From positions 12,588,599-12,652,598 of the forward strand of contig NC_088177.1 in NCBI RefSeq assembly GCF_028769735.1: DNA of 64,000 nucleotides, read 5' to 3'. Shown here piece by piece: positions 50,171 through 62,030 of this stretch. Position 1 is the stretch's first letter. The number at the start of each line of letters is the position of its first letter. The DNA comes from Zonotrichia leucophrys gambelii. Taxonomy: Eukaryota; Chordata; Aves; Passeriformes; Passerellidae. The translations under genes were made by a program, and so were the position numbers. A model generated the notes under the pieces. It did no database searches, was not told where the DNA came from, and was given only the letters and a program-made list of their open reading frames with translations.

Positions 50171-53123
50171 GTCACCTCTCTAGAGCTTAAAGTGTTAAGT
50201 TTACACATCACTGTTTTCAACAAAACCCAAAAGCTAGAGTGAGGAAGTAAAATGTATGATGTGCCATTTCAACTCCTTAGCATTTTATAATTTATCTCCT
50301 TCACATCACTCACTGGAGCTTGCCCAGGCTCTCCAGAAGATAATATGACTTCACAAGACCTTATTTTCCCCATGAACAGGCAGACAGATCAAAAACCCAC
50401 TAACTGGTAACCATCCTTCCCATGAATGGAGACAGTGATTTAACAGACAGAACCCTGGGAAACAAAATTACAAGGCAATGTTTCTGCCGACGGACAGGAG
50501 CTGAAAATAAGCAATATAGAGAAGAGTCAATGGTTTTGTGTAATTTCAGCTTGAGAGGACAACTTTCAAATCAGGATTATTACAGGAGCATCCATCACAA
50601 GAAGCAATCAGAACATTGCAGGCATGTTCATCTTGGTCGTGCTTCTTCCCTTCCCCAGGTAAATCCTGCCATGTGCAGGGAGCAGGGATGCAGTGCTGCT
50701 GGACTGTTTTCTGACACCATAAGGCAAGCCTTTCCATCTAGGTGGTTGATTGGGCTGGTAAACAACCAGAAAAGCATGGATTAAATCCACATCCCCCTCT
50801 GCAGCAGCTTGTTTTCTCACTGCTGCCCATCAGTCATAAGGACTGGGGTGGAAAAGATCAGGCTGCCCCCAGGATCAAAAGGATCAGGGCAAAGGGGCCA
50901 CTCTCCAGTTCTCCTTCCACAGCCCCATCAAGCTGATGAATGGAACGTTGTGTGTCACTCAATGGCAGTGCAGAAGGGGCCGGTGCGACTGCCAAGGTGG
51001 CACAAGTGTCCTCCTTGTTCCAGTCTCAGGTGCCACCTGTGCCATGAGCACCTCTAACTCTGCCCACCATGGACACAAAGCTCTGCCAGTGTTCTGTTTC
51101 CCCACATAACTTGGTAGCACAAAGCGTTTCCTGAAGCCTCCCATGGCTGAGGGTCATATTTAGAGTCAGATCAGTCTTTAGCATAACAAGAGTTTGTTCA
51201 AATCTCTAGATTCAATTTGCCTGAGGTACTTTTGCAAAATCTGTTGCATCGTCTTTGGGACATCCTTTTGCTCCTGGGATACATCACTCGACACAGTTCT
51301 GAGCTGCTTACCCTCCAATCCCACAGAAAGGTCAACTGGCACCATGGGCTTCATCTCAGCCCCCTGTAAAGTTCAGCTGAGCATCGTCACCAGTGCTGCC
51401 ACCAGCTGCCTATTTAAGTCCCTGTCTGGCTGCCACTTGTGACAATTAATTGCACAGACTCAACAGCACTTCTCCACCAGGCTCCTCTCTGCAGAGCATC
51501 TGCCACATCACATCTCCTCTCCCCAAGGGCAGGTGGAGACAAGCCTCTCTCTGCTGCCATGGAGCTCAGCAGGTGCATCTCACAGCCTGTACCTCACTTC
51601 CACCTTCTCTCTCTTCAGGCCAAATCCAGGAAGTATTTATTTGTTTAAATATTTATGGTTTACTTGCAGTAGTCAGTTCTCAGGAATGTTTCAGACTGGT
51701 TATGTACAAGTAACAGGGTCAGTGGCATGCACAGAAAAACTGTGTCAGTATTTCTCAAACATGACAGGGAAAACTCATTTTTACAGCAAAGACAAAAGCC
51801 CTTGTGACTCCTCCAGTGTATGGAGAAGCAGCCTGAGCTGGGGACTCTGCAGAGTCAGGATGCTCCATCTGTGCTTGGGAATTAGCAGGTTACGAAATGC
51901 AAACAGCTGCTGCTCAGAGACACACAGGGCAGAAGTGCCTGCTCTGCCCAGCAGCCAGGAATCTGCTCTGCTGGTCCTGGCACCGCAGTGCCCCAAAGAG
52001 CCACTGCCCCATCAGTCCTCAGCACATGACAGGCAGGTTGATTTATGGGTGGACACAGAGACAAAGCTAAAATTTGCCCAGAGAATTGCAACACGAATCA
52101 TTTCCAAGCCCAGAAGAGCTTCTCCAGCTCAGCTGCAGATCAAGACCTAAGCAAAGAGGACAACCTAAGACCAAAAGCACACCTGTGGTGGACACACAGC
52201 GGCTCTCACCACTATCCCAGAGCCCCACCAAGCTCAAATGCACTGCTCATCCCACAGATGTCTTGCCCACGATCCCAAGCTCCTCAGAAAATAAGCAACA
52301 TCTCATTTCAAAACGAAATCCAGAAGAAGAACATCACATGTTCTTTTTCTATGGGTTCATCTATGCAGTAGGTTTAGTAGTTATGTGGAGCTCTGCCCAG
52401 AGCTGTTTCAATACAAAATGAGTGATTAAACTGAAAGATAAATGCAGACAGACCCACACTGGAAGGGGAAATTGCCCAGCACCAGTACCAGTTGTGAAGG
52501 ATTTTCAAGTCCAGCTGCAAAGCAAATCCATCACAAAAAGGGAAATATTAACAAGTGACTACAGTAATTTTATTCTTGAGGCATACTTACTTGCTTGTTC
52601 ATTTTACTATCTGTATATTTTAATGTCTTTTAAAAGCAAGTTTCTGCTAGAAATTGTTTTCACAAGCTTCAAAACATTCTTCAAAGAGCTACTCATCTGC
52701 TTAGTGACACAGACATGGGGCAGGGTTTATTTATTAATCTAGGAGGATTACACTTCAATCTAGATCAACCTTTGCCTGCAGGTAAGAGCAGTAGGGCAGA
52801 TAAATCCAGCAGATTTTCCAACTGCAAAGGCATGAAAGGAATAGAATCCTAAAGAAAATGGTGTCATGCTTGAATGGTGAAAAGAGGCGAACATAAGGAG
52901 ATAGCCACTTCCTTTTTATCAGTTGTTCAACAGCTGCTGGAACAGGCAAATTCTATTCCTACTGACCTGTCAGCTCTGAACCTGCCTCTAATAGCTGAAA
53001 CCAGTCTCCATAGCTAGTTTTTCAAGTGAAAATATAGCACATTTCTCTGATGTCTTTTTTCCTGCCTTTTTAATGTGCCCACAGATCATTTTGTCACTGG
53101 AGAAAGGCTCATTTTTCACTTAC
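50171..53123. other. non-coding, no gene recognised
   Basis: Begins upstream (in minus sense) of the integrase fossil, but no further retroviral motif was found. Stretches at 50.9-51.6 kb and 51.8-52.3 kb are richer in C and G, with long plus-strand open frames lacking any family motif. Confidence 0.55.
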
Positions 53124-53168
53124 CTTCCCTCTCCCTTAGGCAAGCAAGAAAAGGCACCAAAAACACTG
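53124..53168 (-). other. candidate 45-nt exon
   Basis: Minus-strand acceptor TGTGTTTGTTTTTTGTAG and donor GGGAAG/GTAAGTGAA are both near consensus. Two of three frames are open over 45 nt. Nothing in the peptide points to a family. It could be an untranslated or alternative exon, or a pseudo-exon. Confidence 0.22.
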
Positions 53169-54896
53169 CTACAAAAAACAAACACACAGGAGAGGTAAAA
53201 TATCCATTCTCTCCCCATCCCAGGATACAGACAACTCACTTATTCCACTGCACCTGGAATAAGCAGTGTCACTGAGACTAATCCTGCAATAACTTAAAAT
53301 GCAGAAGAAAATTCCATCCTCTTCAGAAAAAAAATAATTACAGCTTCTATCAGCATATAAAACAAATTAGAAGCAAAAATAATCCAAATCTTCCAAGTAA
53401 CTGAAACATCTGTACTTAAATGCACATGAGTTTGGCAGAGCAGGAAGGGGAAATCACCTGGTGCCAACCACAGAGGTACTTCAGAGTAAAACCCCATAAT
53501 GCCAAACCTGCAGGGAAGTTTTTCTGACCCTGGCAGTAAACATGGATTCATATCCTGAAGTATGAAACACATTTTGCCCAGTATTTTTTCCCTCCTCCTG
53601 CTTGTAATAGGTGGTAAAAGAATTCAGTCCTAAAATACTTAATTTAAAAGGTAAACAAGTTACTTTAAGTACAGCTTGCACATTCACCAAGTTGCTCTGT
53701 TCCCATCATGGAATAAAACAGAAAGTTCATGACACCACCCAAAAGAAGGAGTATCTGCCTTAAAATAGCCAGGAGCATTTTTATGTGCTGGCTCAGAGAG
53801 GTACACACTTGCCACCACCTACATATTGTCATTGTCAGCATTTTTTAAAAAATAAATTAATTACAGTCAAGGAGTACTCTCTCATAAATAGCAGTGTATA
53901 AATCCATTTGTGCTAAAAAATAATAAAAAAAAAAAGTAGAATTAAGTTCATAAAAAGATTTCAAAGCATTGAATAAAGCATTGTTTCAGCAGATACTAGT
54001 TACTGTGAGTGTCACAAAGCCTGAATTTACAATACAGGGTTCAAAGACTCAGTCCAGAGGAATCAAAGGACAGAAGTCCCCACAATTACAGCTGCTCAGT
54101 GATACAGGTCACTGCTGGCACCCTGATACCAGCACTGCCATCTAAATAAACACACATTCCAGCATCTCAAGCATCAATAGCATAAATAAGGTAAAATGAG
54201 AAATGTGTTCCTAATTTCCAAGTGCCTGTAATTATCAAATGGAACTTAGCAACAAATTATTAATTCTATTTATTGCTAAGAGTGATGCTGGAAGCGTACA
54301 GTGGACCAAAAACAAGCAAAGGGGGAAAAAAAGCCTAAATGAATTCAGCTTTTTTTGCTCAGAGAACAGTATTAAAGGTCATTCTAAGTGCATGCAGTTG
54401 GACTTTTTTCCCAAATACATTCCACAAAAAATGTTCTCAACTATTTGTATTGAAAGATAAATTTAGAAGAATTTTTAATATTGCATTGAAAATACTACTA
54501 ATGTTTTAAGCAACACAAGTAGCACACCATTAAAAATTATCTAAATTAAAAGACTATAAGTATTCTCTGTAAATCACTTCTGCTACTTTTGGCAACCTGT
54601 AGAGTATAAAACTATATATATATTAATTTGCAGTAATACAAAATGGCTTTTATTAAAAGTTTAAAAATAAATTTATTATATGCTATAATAGACAGCACCT
54701 GGGTAATAAGAAATACTTAGATTCAACATTCTGCTGTTTTATTCAGAAGCAGAACCAGCTCTCCACAGCCTAAAAAGCTTAACTTTGCAGAACAACATGG
54801 AATGAAAGCTTATTTGCCACACTCTATCCTTTGCTCTTCAGAATGAATCAGGTTATTAAGCATTCCACACACACACAGGGGTTTGTTTGCTTTACT

Positions 54897-55266
54897 TTGC
54901 TTTTTTTTTCTTTTTAATTACTCTTATTGGAGGTTAGGATTTTTTTATCTTTTTTTTTTTTTTTCCTTTCTCTCAGGGACTTTTGTCCTATTTGTTGCCT
55001 AAGAGATGATAGTGATTGGTACTTAAGAGGCAAAAGGAGTGGCCGAGGGGGGGGACAGGGCGCAGCTGGCCACTCTTATTGGGGGCTTTTTCTCTTGGGA
55101 AGGGCAAAGACAGGGCAAGATTTTGGCTTCCAGACACCCTTAGCCACAACTTGAAATCTCTATGTCTGCTCTGGACTCCTGGCAGCACAGACACTGACTC
55201 CAGGTCTGTTCTGAGCATGCTGTGAGCAACCTTTGGCCCAAACACTGCCCTAACAGTGCAAATCAA
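54897..55266 (-). other. T-tract next to a GC-shifted segment, possible retroposed copy
   Basis: Two long T-runs (54,900-54,909 and 54,949-54,964) on the plus strand border a segment whose base composition differs from its surroundings (G-runs at 55,046-55,055, 55,080-55,085). On the minus strand this looks like a body followed by an A-rich tail, as in a retroposed RNA copy. The same boundary also reads as a strong plus-strand acceptor (CCTTTCTCTCAG/GG). The source of the segment was not recognised. Confidence 0.25.
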
Positions 55267-55671
55267 GAAGTCTGATACAAATCTGGAGGAGATGACACTC
55301 TTATTTCAGAAATATCCCTTCTATTCTTGTGGATAGCTCCCTGCACTGTGTATTTTGTAATGCAGGTAGCAGGGGAGCACTGAAGGAGCATGGGGTATCC
55401 AAGCAGCTTATCTGCGTTCATCTGTGATGCCCTCCCACCCCCAGCTACAGGCGGGCAAGAAGGATGGGATATGACTGACCAACCATCCAGACCATCCCTT
55501 TGGCAAAATCTGCTCTCTTCCTTTCCAAATCATCCAGCTCCACCCCTGCATGTCTCCTTTTTGAGCCCCTGGGTTTTTTTTCCCCTCAGCCTCCTTGAAC
55601 AATCTGCTAACTGCTGGTGGAAACAAAAGGCAGCATTAGTTTCAGCACACCCAAGGGAAGCAGACCAATGC

Positions 55672-55944
55672 CTACACGCATGACCAGAGCCTGGCTGCAA
55701 ACAGGCAGGGCAGGCTGCCTGCCCGGCACGCCCTGAGCACGGCCTGCAGGAGGAGCAGCCCAGCACCTGAGAGCACACCAGGCACCAGCAGCCAGGCTAT
55801 GTCAGCAGAAACCTGCTCATGAGCACACAGCTGCTCGTCAGCAAGCCACAGGCACAGCGCCTCAAACAAAGGAGAGGCTTTGCTGTCTGAGCCGTACCGG
55901 GGGGCAGAAGGGGAAGGGGTGCCTTGGCACACCTCAGACATCAC
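55672..55944 (-). other. GC-rich open frame, unrecognised
   Basis: A local GC- and CpG-enriched patch (about 55,680-55,920) carries a minus-strand frame of 90 codons from an ATG at 55,944 to TAG at 55,672. Codon third positions are mostly G or C. The peptide includes SPLFEALCLWLADEQLC, AWLLVPGVLSGAGLLLLQAV and RACRAGSLPCLFAARL, suggesting amphipathic and hydrophobic helices. An acceptor-like sequence (CTTCTGCCCCCCGGTACGGCTCAG, 55,887 onward) lies inside it. It could be a real exon, a decayed gene copy, or chance in GC-rich DNA. No family was recognised. Confidence 0.22.
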
Positions 55945-57674
55945 ACATCAGCTGCAGCAATCAGGCAGGGAGTGGTCTCTGTGGGGTCCCTTCATCCAAC
56001 AATCAGCCAGGGTTGTCACATGTAAAAGCACGTTAACATTAGCAAGTGTTAGCACTAGGCTGTGGCACAGCATTTGTCCTTGGGTCTGGCCAAAGGGCCC
56101 ATGAGGAGATCAGATGTGCTCAGACCTGGTGGTCACAGAGGGGCTGCTGTGGAAAACACAAAGTGTGGCATGAGAAGATCTGGTTAGCTAAAACAAGCTG
56201 ACCAGATTTCCAGCGAAGCAGAATTCAAACCCACACCTGAACCCTCCTTAAAGTCAAAGGAACACACACTTTCAGCCCATTTCACAGCAGACACAGAAAA
56301 AATGCTTTCCTCACAGTCCCTCTCAGAGCCTGAGCCCTCCCAGAGAAATAGGGGTGTCCTTGCCTTAATGTCCAGCACCTTGCAACTGCCCTTGCTGCAC
56401 AAGCTGCTCACATACCTGCTACACAAAGTGAGGAGAACAAAAGCAGAGAAACCTAACTGTACCTCAACCTCAGCTGAGGCTCCTCCAGGCACAGCCATGC
56501 TTGGGACACACAGGGAAGGAGGCCAATCCATCCTTGCTCACAGCCAGCACATACAGGATTCTGGCCCAGCAGTGAAGCACACAGGCCACTTTTGAATGTC
56601 TACAGCACTTCCTACTGTTCATCTCTGGATCAAACTTGGACCAAGGTAGGAGTTTTCAAAAACACATCCCAAACTCTGTTCAGAACTTCCATAAAACATT
56701 TAATTTTGAGGCAGTTCATCCAAGATCAGAACCTCAGGAAAAGTAGCAAGTTTTACATAGCCAAGCAGCTGTCCTAAGAGATAATCTATATTCCTAAAGA
56801 TAGAACTGATAGTTCCTAGTTCTAAACCAGAAACCAGCCCCTATCATTCTCTCCAGAAAACAAAGTGAAAACATAGGGTTAATTGAATCAATAGGTCCTA
56901 TAATTAAATGCTGCCAAGTTAGCTGGCATGATTGGACTACTGGGTTTGGTTTGTTTGGGGGTTTTCTCTTGTTTATCCAGAGGTTGATATACTTTAAATA
57001 CAGCTAATTTCGCAAACAGCTATTGAAATTTAATTTAAAACTCCCTCAGGGAATAAAATGAGAAGTTTCACAGAGAGAAAAGTAACTTTTCATAGACTCA
57101 ACTCACTGGAAGCTACTGCAATCTAACTGTCTTAGAGCTACTAGAAGAACCAAAAGAAAGAAATCTTCCTACTTCTTGCTGGGGGCTTGGCACAAGACAA
57201 TAAATATTCCTCAACTCCTTATACCTATGAGTGACAAATGAAGGAAGAAAATTTGCTAAAGGACCTTAATTCTACCTACAAACCCACAACTTAAGAATTG
57301 TCAGGTGTAAACTGATTATTTCCCTGATGGCAAAAAGTACCCCAGATTTTCAATAATCAGAAAACAGAGCTGTAAATTGCATTGTCTCTTTCCAGAAGGT
57401 GCAAGTCAGGTACAGATTCAATGAACTCATCACAGTTTCTGATTTTCATTATTTAACCCTGCTGGTTGTACTAAGGCTATTGTCTCCCTTATACTATATG
57501 AAACATACATACATTTTATCTGGAAGCATCATGTGCTAAAATAAATAAATTGTTTCTGTGGTGTAATAAATAGTCTCATGACATCACAGAAAGTTAAAAA
57601 AATGTGGACTTTAAAGATGCTAGAAGATAAACAGAGTATCATAACACTGGTCAAGCCTATCAACCAGCACTCAC

Positions 57675-57744
57675 CTGTCTCACAGACTGCAGAAAACAAA
57701 GAGAATTGGCCAAGCCACACCTTTTCACCATAATTCCTCTCAAA
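57675..57744 (-). other. candidate internal exon with 12-nt microexon option
   Basis: On the minus strand the donor GAGACAG/GTGAGTGCTG is a full match to consensus. Two acceptors serve it: CTGCATCTTTGTTAG (exon 57,675-57,744, 70 nt) and the much stronger TCTCTTTGTTTTCTGCAG (exon 57,675-57,686, 12 nt). In the 70-nt version one frame reads FERNYGEKVWLGQFSL... and a second contains an ATG in good context (A at -3, G at +4) beginning MVKRCGLANSLCFL, weakly like a signal peptide. No family was recognised. The splice sites are the best in the intronic part of the window, but use is unproven. Confidence 0.28.
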
Positions 57745-58759
57745 CTAACAAAGATGCAGGATGCTGAGTGCAAACACTAACAATGCTCTGAAGCTGATGC
57801 CTGTTATCCCTTTCTGCCACCTCCCCAATCAAGACAAAGGAACAAAGATCAGTTTCATCTGCAAGACTGCTGTAGGGAAAAACAGCAGTGAGTGTAAAAC
57901 CATAAGGATTAGCTCATCTTTTCTCCTTAATACAAGAGCAAACAATTAGTGTTCAAGTAAAATGGGTCAATCAAGACTTCAAATCCTCTTAACAGCTAGT
58001 ACAGTAACCCATGTGGCCACAACAATCCAAATTAACCCCATGGATACATCAGTGCTTTCCTCTGATACCTAGAAAGCAATTACAAATGTCACACTGAACG
58101 TCCCTCTGAAACACCCTTGTATAGTTTAGTAGCATAACCTGTTATTAAACCTTCCCACAAAATAAAAGCTTTTTCCTTTTCTGAGGCAGGCAGCTTAAAC
58201 CATCTCTGTTTTCCAGCACCAATGCTCTAAATCAGCTCCACCCCATGGAAATAAGTCTCATGCTGTTTTTTCTTATTAACTGAGATGCAGTACAGAGCTG
58301 TTGCCAATGAGCACACCTGTACAAGAAGCAGAAGGATGGAAGAAAAGCACCAACCCTAAATATGTCAAGACCCACCCATACTCTGTGCACGTGTGTTTGG
58401 GAAGAGATAAGCCATGCCATGGTATCAGAGAACACTGCTCATCTCATGCTCTCTCTGAAGTACTTGGTATCTCTAAATATCATCAAGGGGTTCACAACAC
58501 TGAGCCCACACACCATGAATTTATCCTCTTCCTCTTTTCTGTAAAAACATGCTTGATTTTTAAACGTGCCTAAAGCTGACTTTCAAGCACAATTAAGCAT
58601 GTGCTTGGACTGCATAAATACAGATGGACCAAAACAACCATCCTTGAGTGTTAAGGAACAATTCTACATATCAGCACATATATACTTTTATTTCTTCATC
58701 AAGTGCACACATGGATTTAAAGACAGCACAAAACCCAAAATATCTACATCATCAGATAA

Positions 58760-58835
58760 CTCAGTTTAGAAAGGACCTTGGGAAGTCACCTTGTCTTAGG
58801 ACCCCTTTTAGACCTTTCCAAATTTCTGGTCATTA
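58760..58835 (-). mobile_element. possible CR1 3' relic
   Basis: TTAGAAAGGACCTTGGGAAG followed by TCACCTTGTC resembles the 'GGTTGGAAGGGACCTT..AGATCATCTAGTCC' block near the CR1 3' end in reverse orientation. The similarity is confined to a few tens of bases. Confidence 0.28.
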
Positions 58836-59987
58836 TTTGTGTGCATGTTAAGTGCAACACTCCCTAATCCCTTCCTGGTTAAGGCTTCAGTTCAGTTTCC
58901 AGCATCCTGCAGCCAGAAATGCCTTTTCTGAAACCCAAATAAAGCCAAGGGTGCATTTTTTTTTCTTTGACTGTGAGCCAGAAGTTTTACCAGATCAGTT
59001 CTCAGCACAGCCACTGCCTGCACTGTGGGCAAAAGATCTGCAAGGAACTCAGGCTCAGGCACCAGCAGAGCTTTTATTTTCCTTTCTTAAGCTGATTATC
59101 ATTTGTCCCACCATGGCAGATCAGATTTCAGATCCTTCATCTGCTGCAGATATGTTCCAAGCTCTGTCATACCTTGTGCCTTTGTAAAGACATTAGTAAA
59201 CAAAAGGTGACTTTCAGAAAGCCTCCATCATAAAGTCCTCACAACCTAAATTCTTTTTGACTTCTTCTTCTCCCAACCCCATTAAGAGAACAGACCTGTC
59301 TCCAACACACGTGTGTGACATGCCACATTGGGAGGTGAAGCTGGAACAGCCCAGCAGAATCTGCAAAGGGCCTCAGCCCTGTTTCTGTGCTTAGATATTT
59401 CTAGCAACTTCCACAGACATTTTTAAGTGAGCACAGTGCCAGAGCTGGAGGAGCCAGAGCCCACTCTGTCAGCACACACAGCAAATGCCTCCTCTGTGAA
59501 TTCAGGTGTATGGTTTAGCAAAGGGTAACCTGTACAGAAAGGAGCACGACAGACCGAAAGGAAAGGTGCTTCTGGAAAAAACATCTGGCAACACGGGAAT
59601 TCTGAACCCACAGACTGCAGCAATTCATTTAGAGACTGTTGTGATCAGATCACTCCTGCCTAGGCACAGCACCTCGGGGGTCATTAAATTACAACTATTT
59701 CTTTATTATCCACACACATGAAAGAACACAGCTAAGTGGGTATGATATAATATACCATAATAATTACATCAGTCCTCTAAATCAAGGCTGCAAACGCTGC
59801 TTTACATAACAAACTGCATTATAAGCACAATGACCTGCCCTCCAGTGTGCTAAAACTCTCCTCAGAAGAACAGCAACTCCTAATTCTCAGGATGACAGCT
59901 CTTTGGCTTCTCTCAGACCCCCACAGGAAATGTGCAATATGGGTGCAGCAAACTGAAAAGTTCCAAAACCCAGATCCTGTCCCTTGA

Positions 59988-60013
59988 TGAGATAAGAAGA
60001 GATGAGAAGAGAT
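59988..60013 (+). repeat. short purine-rich tandem repeat
   Basis: GATGAGATAAGAAGAGATGA and GAAGAGATGG show an imperfect unit of about 10 bp (GAAGAGATGA) repeated two to three times. Confidence 0.65.
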
Positions 60014-60939
60014 GGAATGTATGGCACCATGCTCCACTGCTGAGATCATCCCTCCTCCCAGAGCCCTGTGCCAGGGCTCACCTGCAGGTTTCATTGCCAT
60101 GCACAGCAGCCTCACTAAGGCACTGGGGTTATTTCCAGTGTGAGACTTTAGCTCACCTGCAAATGCCTGAGCTCCAGGACACTGGTACCACATGGAGACT
60201 GAGGTCTTGCCCACTGCTGAGTGCACATCAGTGTCTTGCAAATGAAACAGTGAGGCGTGGGTGGTTCCCAGTCCTGGGTGCCACACAGGTGAGTCTGGGC
60301 TCTGTTACACATTTCACACTTTCAGAACATCAGCTGGAGAAATGACAACCATAAACTTAACTGGACTGCCCTCACCCTGACTGAAGAGAGCTGTAGCACA
60401 TCCAGGGGAAGTGGCCAATCTTTCAGTGCTCATTAATCACTTTTTCATCATCTATGACGTAACACAGGGACAACTTCACTATGCTGTGCCCTCTCAGCGC
60501 ATTCTCTTCCCAGGCAATGCTGACGCCATCCAGGCAGGAGGAAAGGGAAAGAAGCTATGGAAAATAAATACATTCTGCAGCTGAGCCTCTTCCTGAGGCT
60601 TTCAGCTATGAGACGTGTAGCCCAGACATCCCTGCCAGTCTAAACCAGCACAGGTGAAAAGAAACAGGTTCCTTCATGGAGAGGAATCAAAGGTTTGTGG
60701 AGAAAATGGGGAGAAACAGAACCAAAAGAGTATGTGGCTCAATCTCACAGGGTAGAACCCTTCTGAAAACAAAATGGACAGGTTTTCTGAACAATAAGCA
60801 GCACAAATGCTGGACAGCAAGTGGTTTTTTTGAGGAAGGATGGAGTATTATTTATTGGCATGACAGATTATGAAAATTGATGCTAAAGACCTAGAATAAG
60901 GAAGACTTACAACATACATGTGCATACATCCCATTCTAC

Positions 60940-61010
60940 TGCATGTTAATGCTATGCTAATTGCTGTTCTGTTAATTGCTATGTTAAAATGCCATTCTCT
61001 ATGCTAATGC
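60940..61010 (+). repeat. degenerate TGCTAA-rich tandem region
   Basis: Words GTTAATGCTATGCTAATTGC, GTTAATTGCTATGTTAA and ATGCTAATGC recur with a period of roughly 16-18 bases, suggesting an old decayed minisatellite about 300 bp from the CpG island. Confidence 0.5.
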
Positions 61011-61801
61011 TCACTCACAAGTGAAAACCTACACCTCTGTCTCAGGAAGAATCCGACATAAAAACCCACCAAAAACACGAGAGGATATTTTAATTCGAAG
61101 GAAAACCGAAAGTTCCGGCTTAACCCAGGGAAACTGACCATGCTGGTGTCTTTCAATACGGAGAGCAGTTCTCCCGGCATGCGGCACACCCCCTTCTTTC
61201 CCGAAGGTGCTCCATAAAGCCCATTTTGTGCAGAGGGCAGGTCGGGGTGTCTCGTTTGGATGGGTACAGGGCAGAGGAAGGCGAGCAGGGTTTATCTGTG
61301 GCTCGGTGCAGCAGCACGGCAGCGCAGCGCAGCACACGCCTACGGCTCCTACCTGCAGCCATCCGAGCCAGGCACATTCTACATCATTTTCTCCTACATA
61401 AAAAGGCATTGTTCGCCGCTGGGCTCCCGTGCGCGGCTGTTTTCCTCCCTGATCCATGCAGTACAGGGAATCATTTTTTTAGGTGGGTTTTTTTTTTCCC
61501 CCTCTCCCCGATGCAAATTACCAGCGCTTACAGCCCTCGCCTCACACAACGTTCTTTGTTCAGCCGCGCAGATCCCCTTAGAGGAGCTTAGGGGTGGGGG
61601 CAGGAGAGGACAGAGTCTCCCATCCCCCGGAGGGCTTTCAGAGCCCGGAGATGCTCCGAGCCCTCAGCGCGGCCGCCCCCGTGAAGGCAGAGCGGGCGTT
61701 ACCGGGTGGCCGCCCCGCTCCATTTTCACCTCCGGGAGGTGGGGCGGGGGCGACCCGCGGAGAACTCCGGTCTGGCTCTGGGACTGAAGGGCCCAAAGAA
61801 G

Positions 61802-61832
61802 GGACGGAAGGACGGACACACGGACGGACGGA
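61802..61832 (+). repeat. GGAC-type microsatellite
   Basis: Imperfect tandem copies of GGAC (GGACGGAAGGACGGAC, then CACGGACGGACGGAG) lie inside the CpG island. It is short and interrupted, but it is the only tetranucleotide repeat of this kind in the window. Confidence 0.7.
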
Positions 61833-61901
61833 GCACCCTCAGGAGCGGGGTGCCCCCAAAAGGGCTCGCGAAGGCCGCAAGGCGGGAAGCGCGCGCGGCT
61901 G

Positions 61902-61930
61902 CCCCCCCCCCACACCCACACACCCACCCC
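61902..61930 (-). other. G-quadruplex-prone tract, early intron 1
   Basis: Ten C followed by CCC, CCC and CCCC runs on the plus strand give a minus-strand G-tract array with short CA/TG loops. It lies about 100 nt downstream of the 62,031 donor in the inferred direction of transcription, so it would be in the nascent intron RNA next to the 5' splice site. Confidence 0.55.
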
Positions 61931-62030
61931 TCTTTTCCCGCACTCCGCAACGGCGCCGGCCCCGCGCCCCCGCCCCGCCTGGCCCTCCTCATCCTCCTCT
62001 TCCTCCGACGGGGCTCGGCACGGCGCTTAC

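Larger units (their letters stand above)
58836..61259. other. non-coding, proximal intron 1
   Basis: Two minus-strand donors with nearly the same sequence (GCTCACCTGCAG at 60,078 and GCTCACCTGCAA at 60,151 on the plus strand) and a perfect plus-strand donor (CACACAG/GTGAGT, 60,288) occur without good acceptors. Holds two small tandem repeats. Confidence 0.5.

Noticed and set aside
51533..52421. Overlapping plus-strand frames of 205, 108 and 115 codons
   Set aside because: Several frames are open at once in C-rich DNA, there is no recognisable domain, and reading is antisense to the inferred gene.
59819..60345. Frames of 155 (minus) and 137 (plus) codons plus good donors on both strands
   Set aside because: No matching acceptors were found, the two frames oppose each other over the same bases, and neither peptide shows a family motif.
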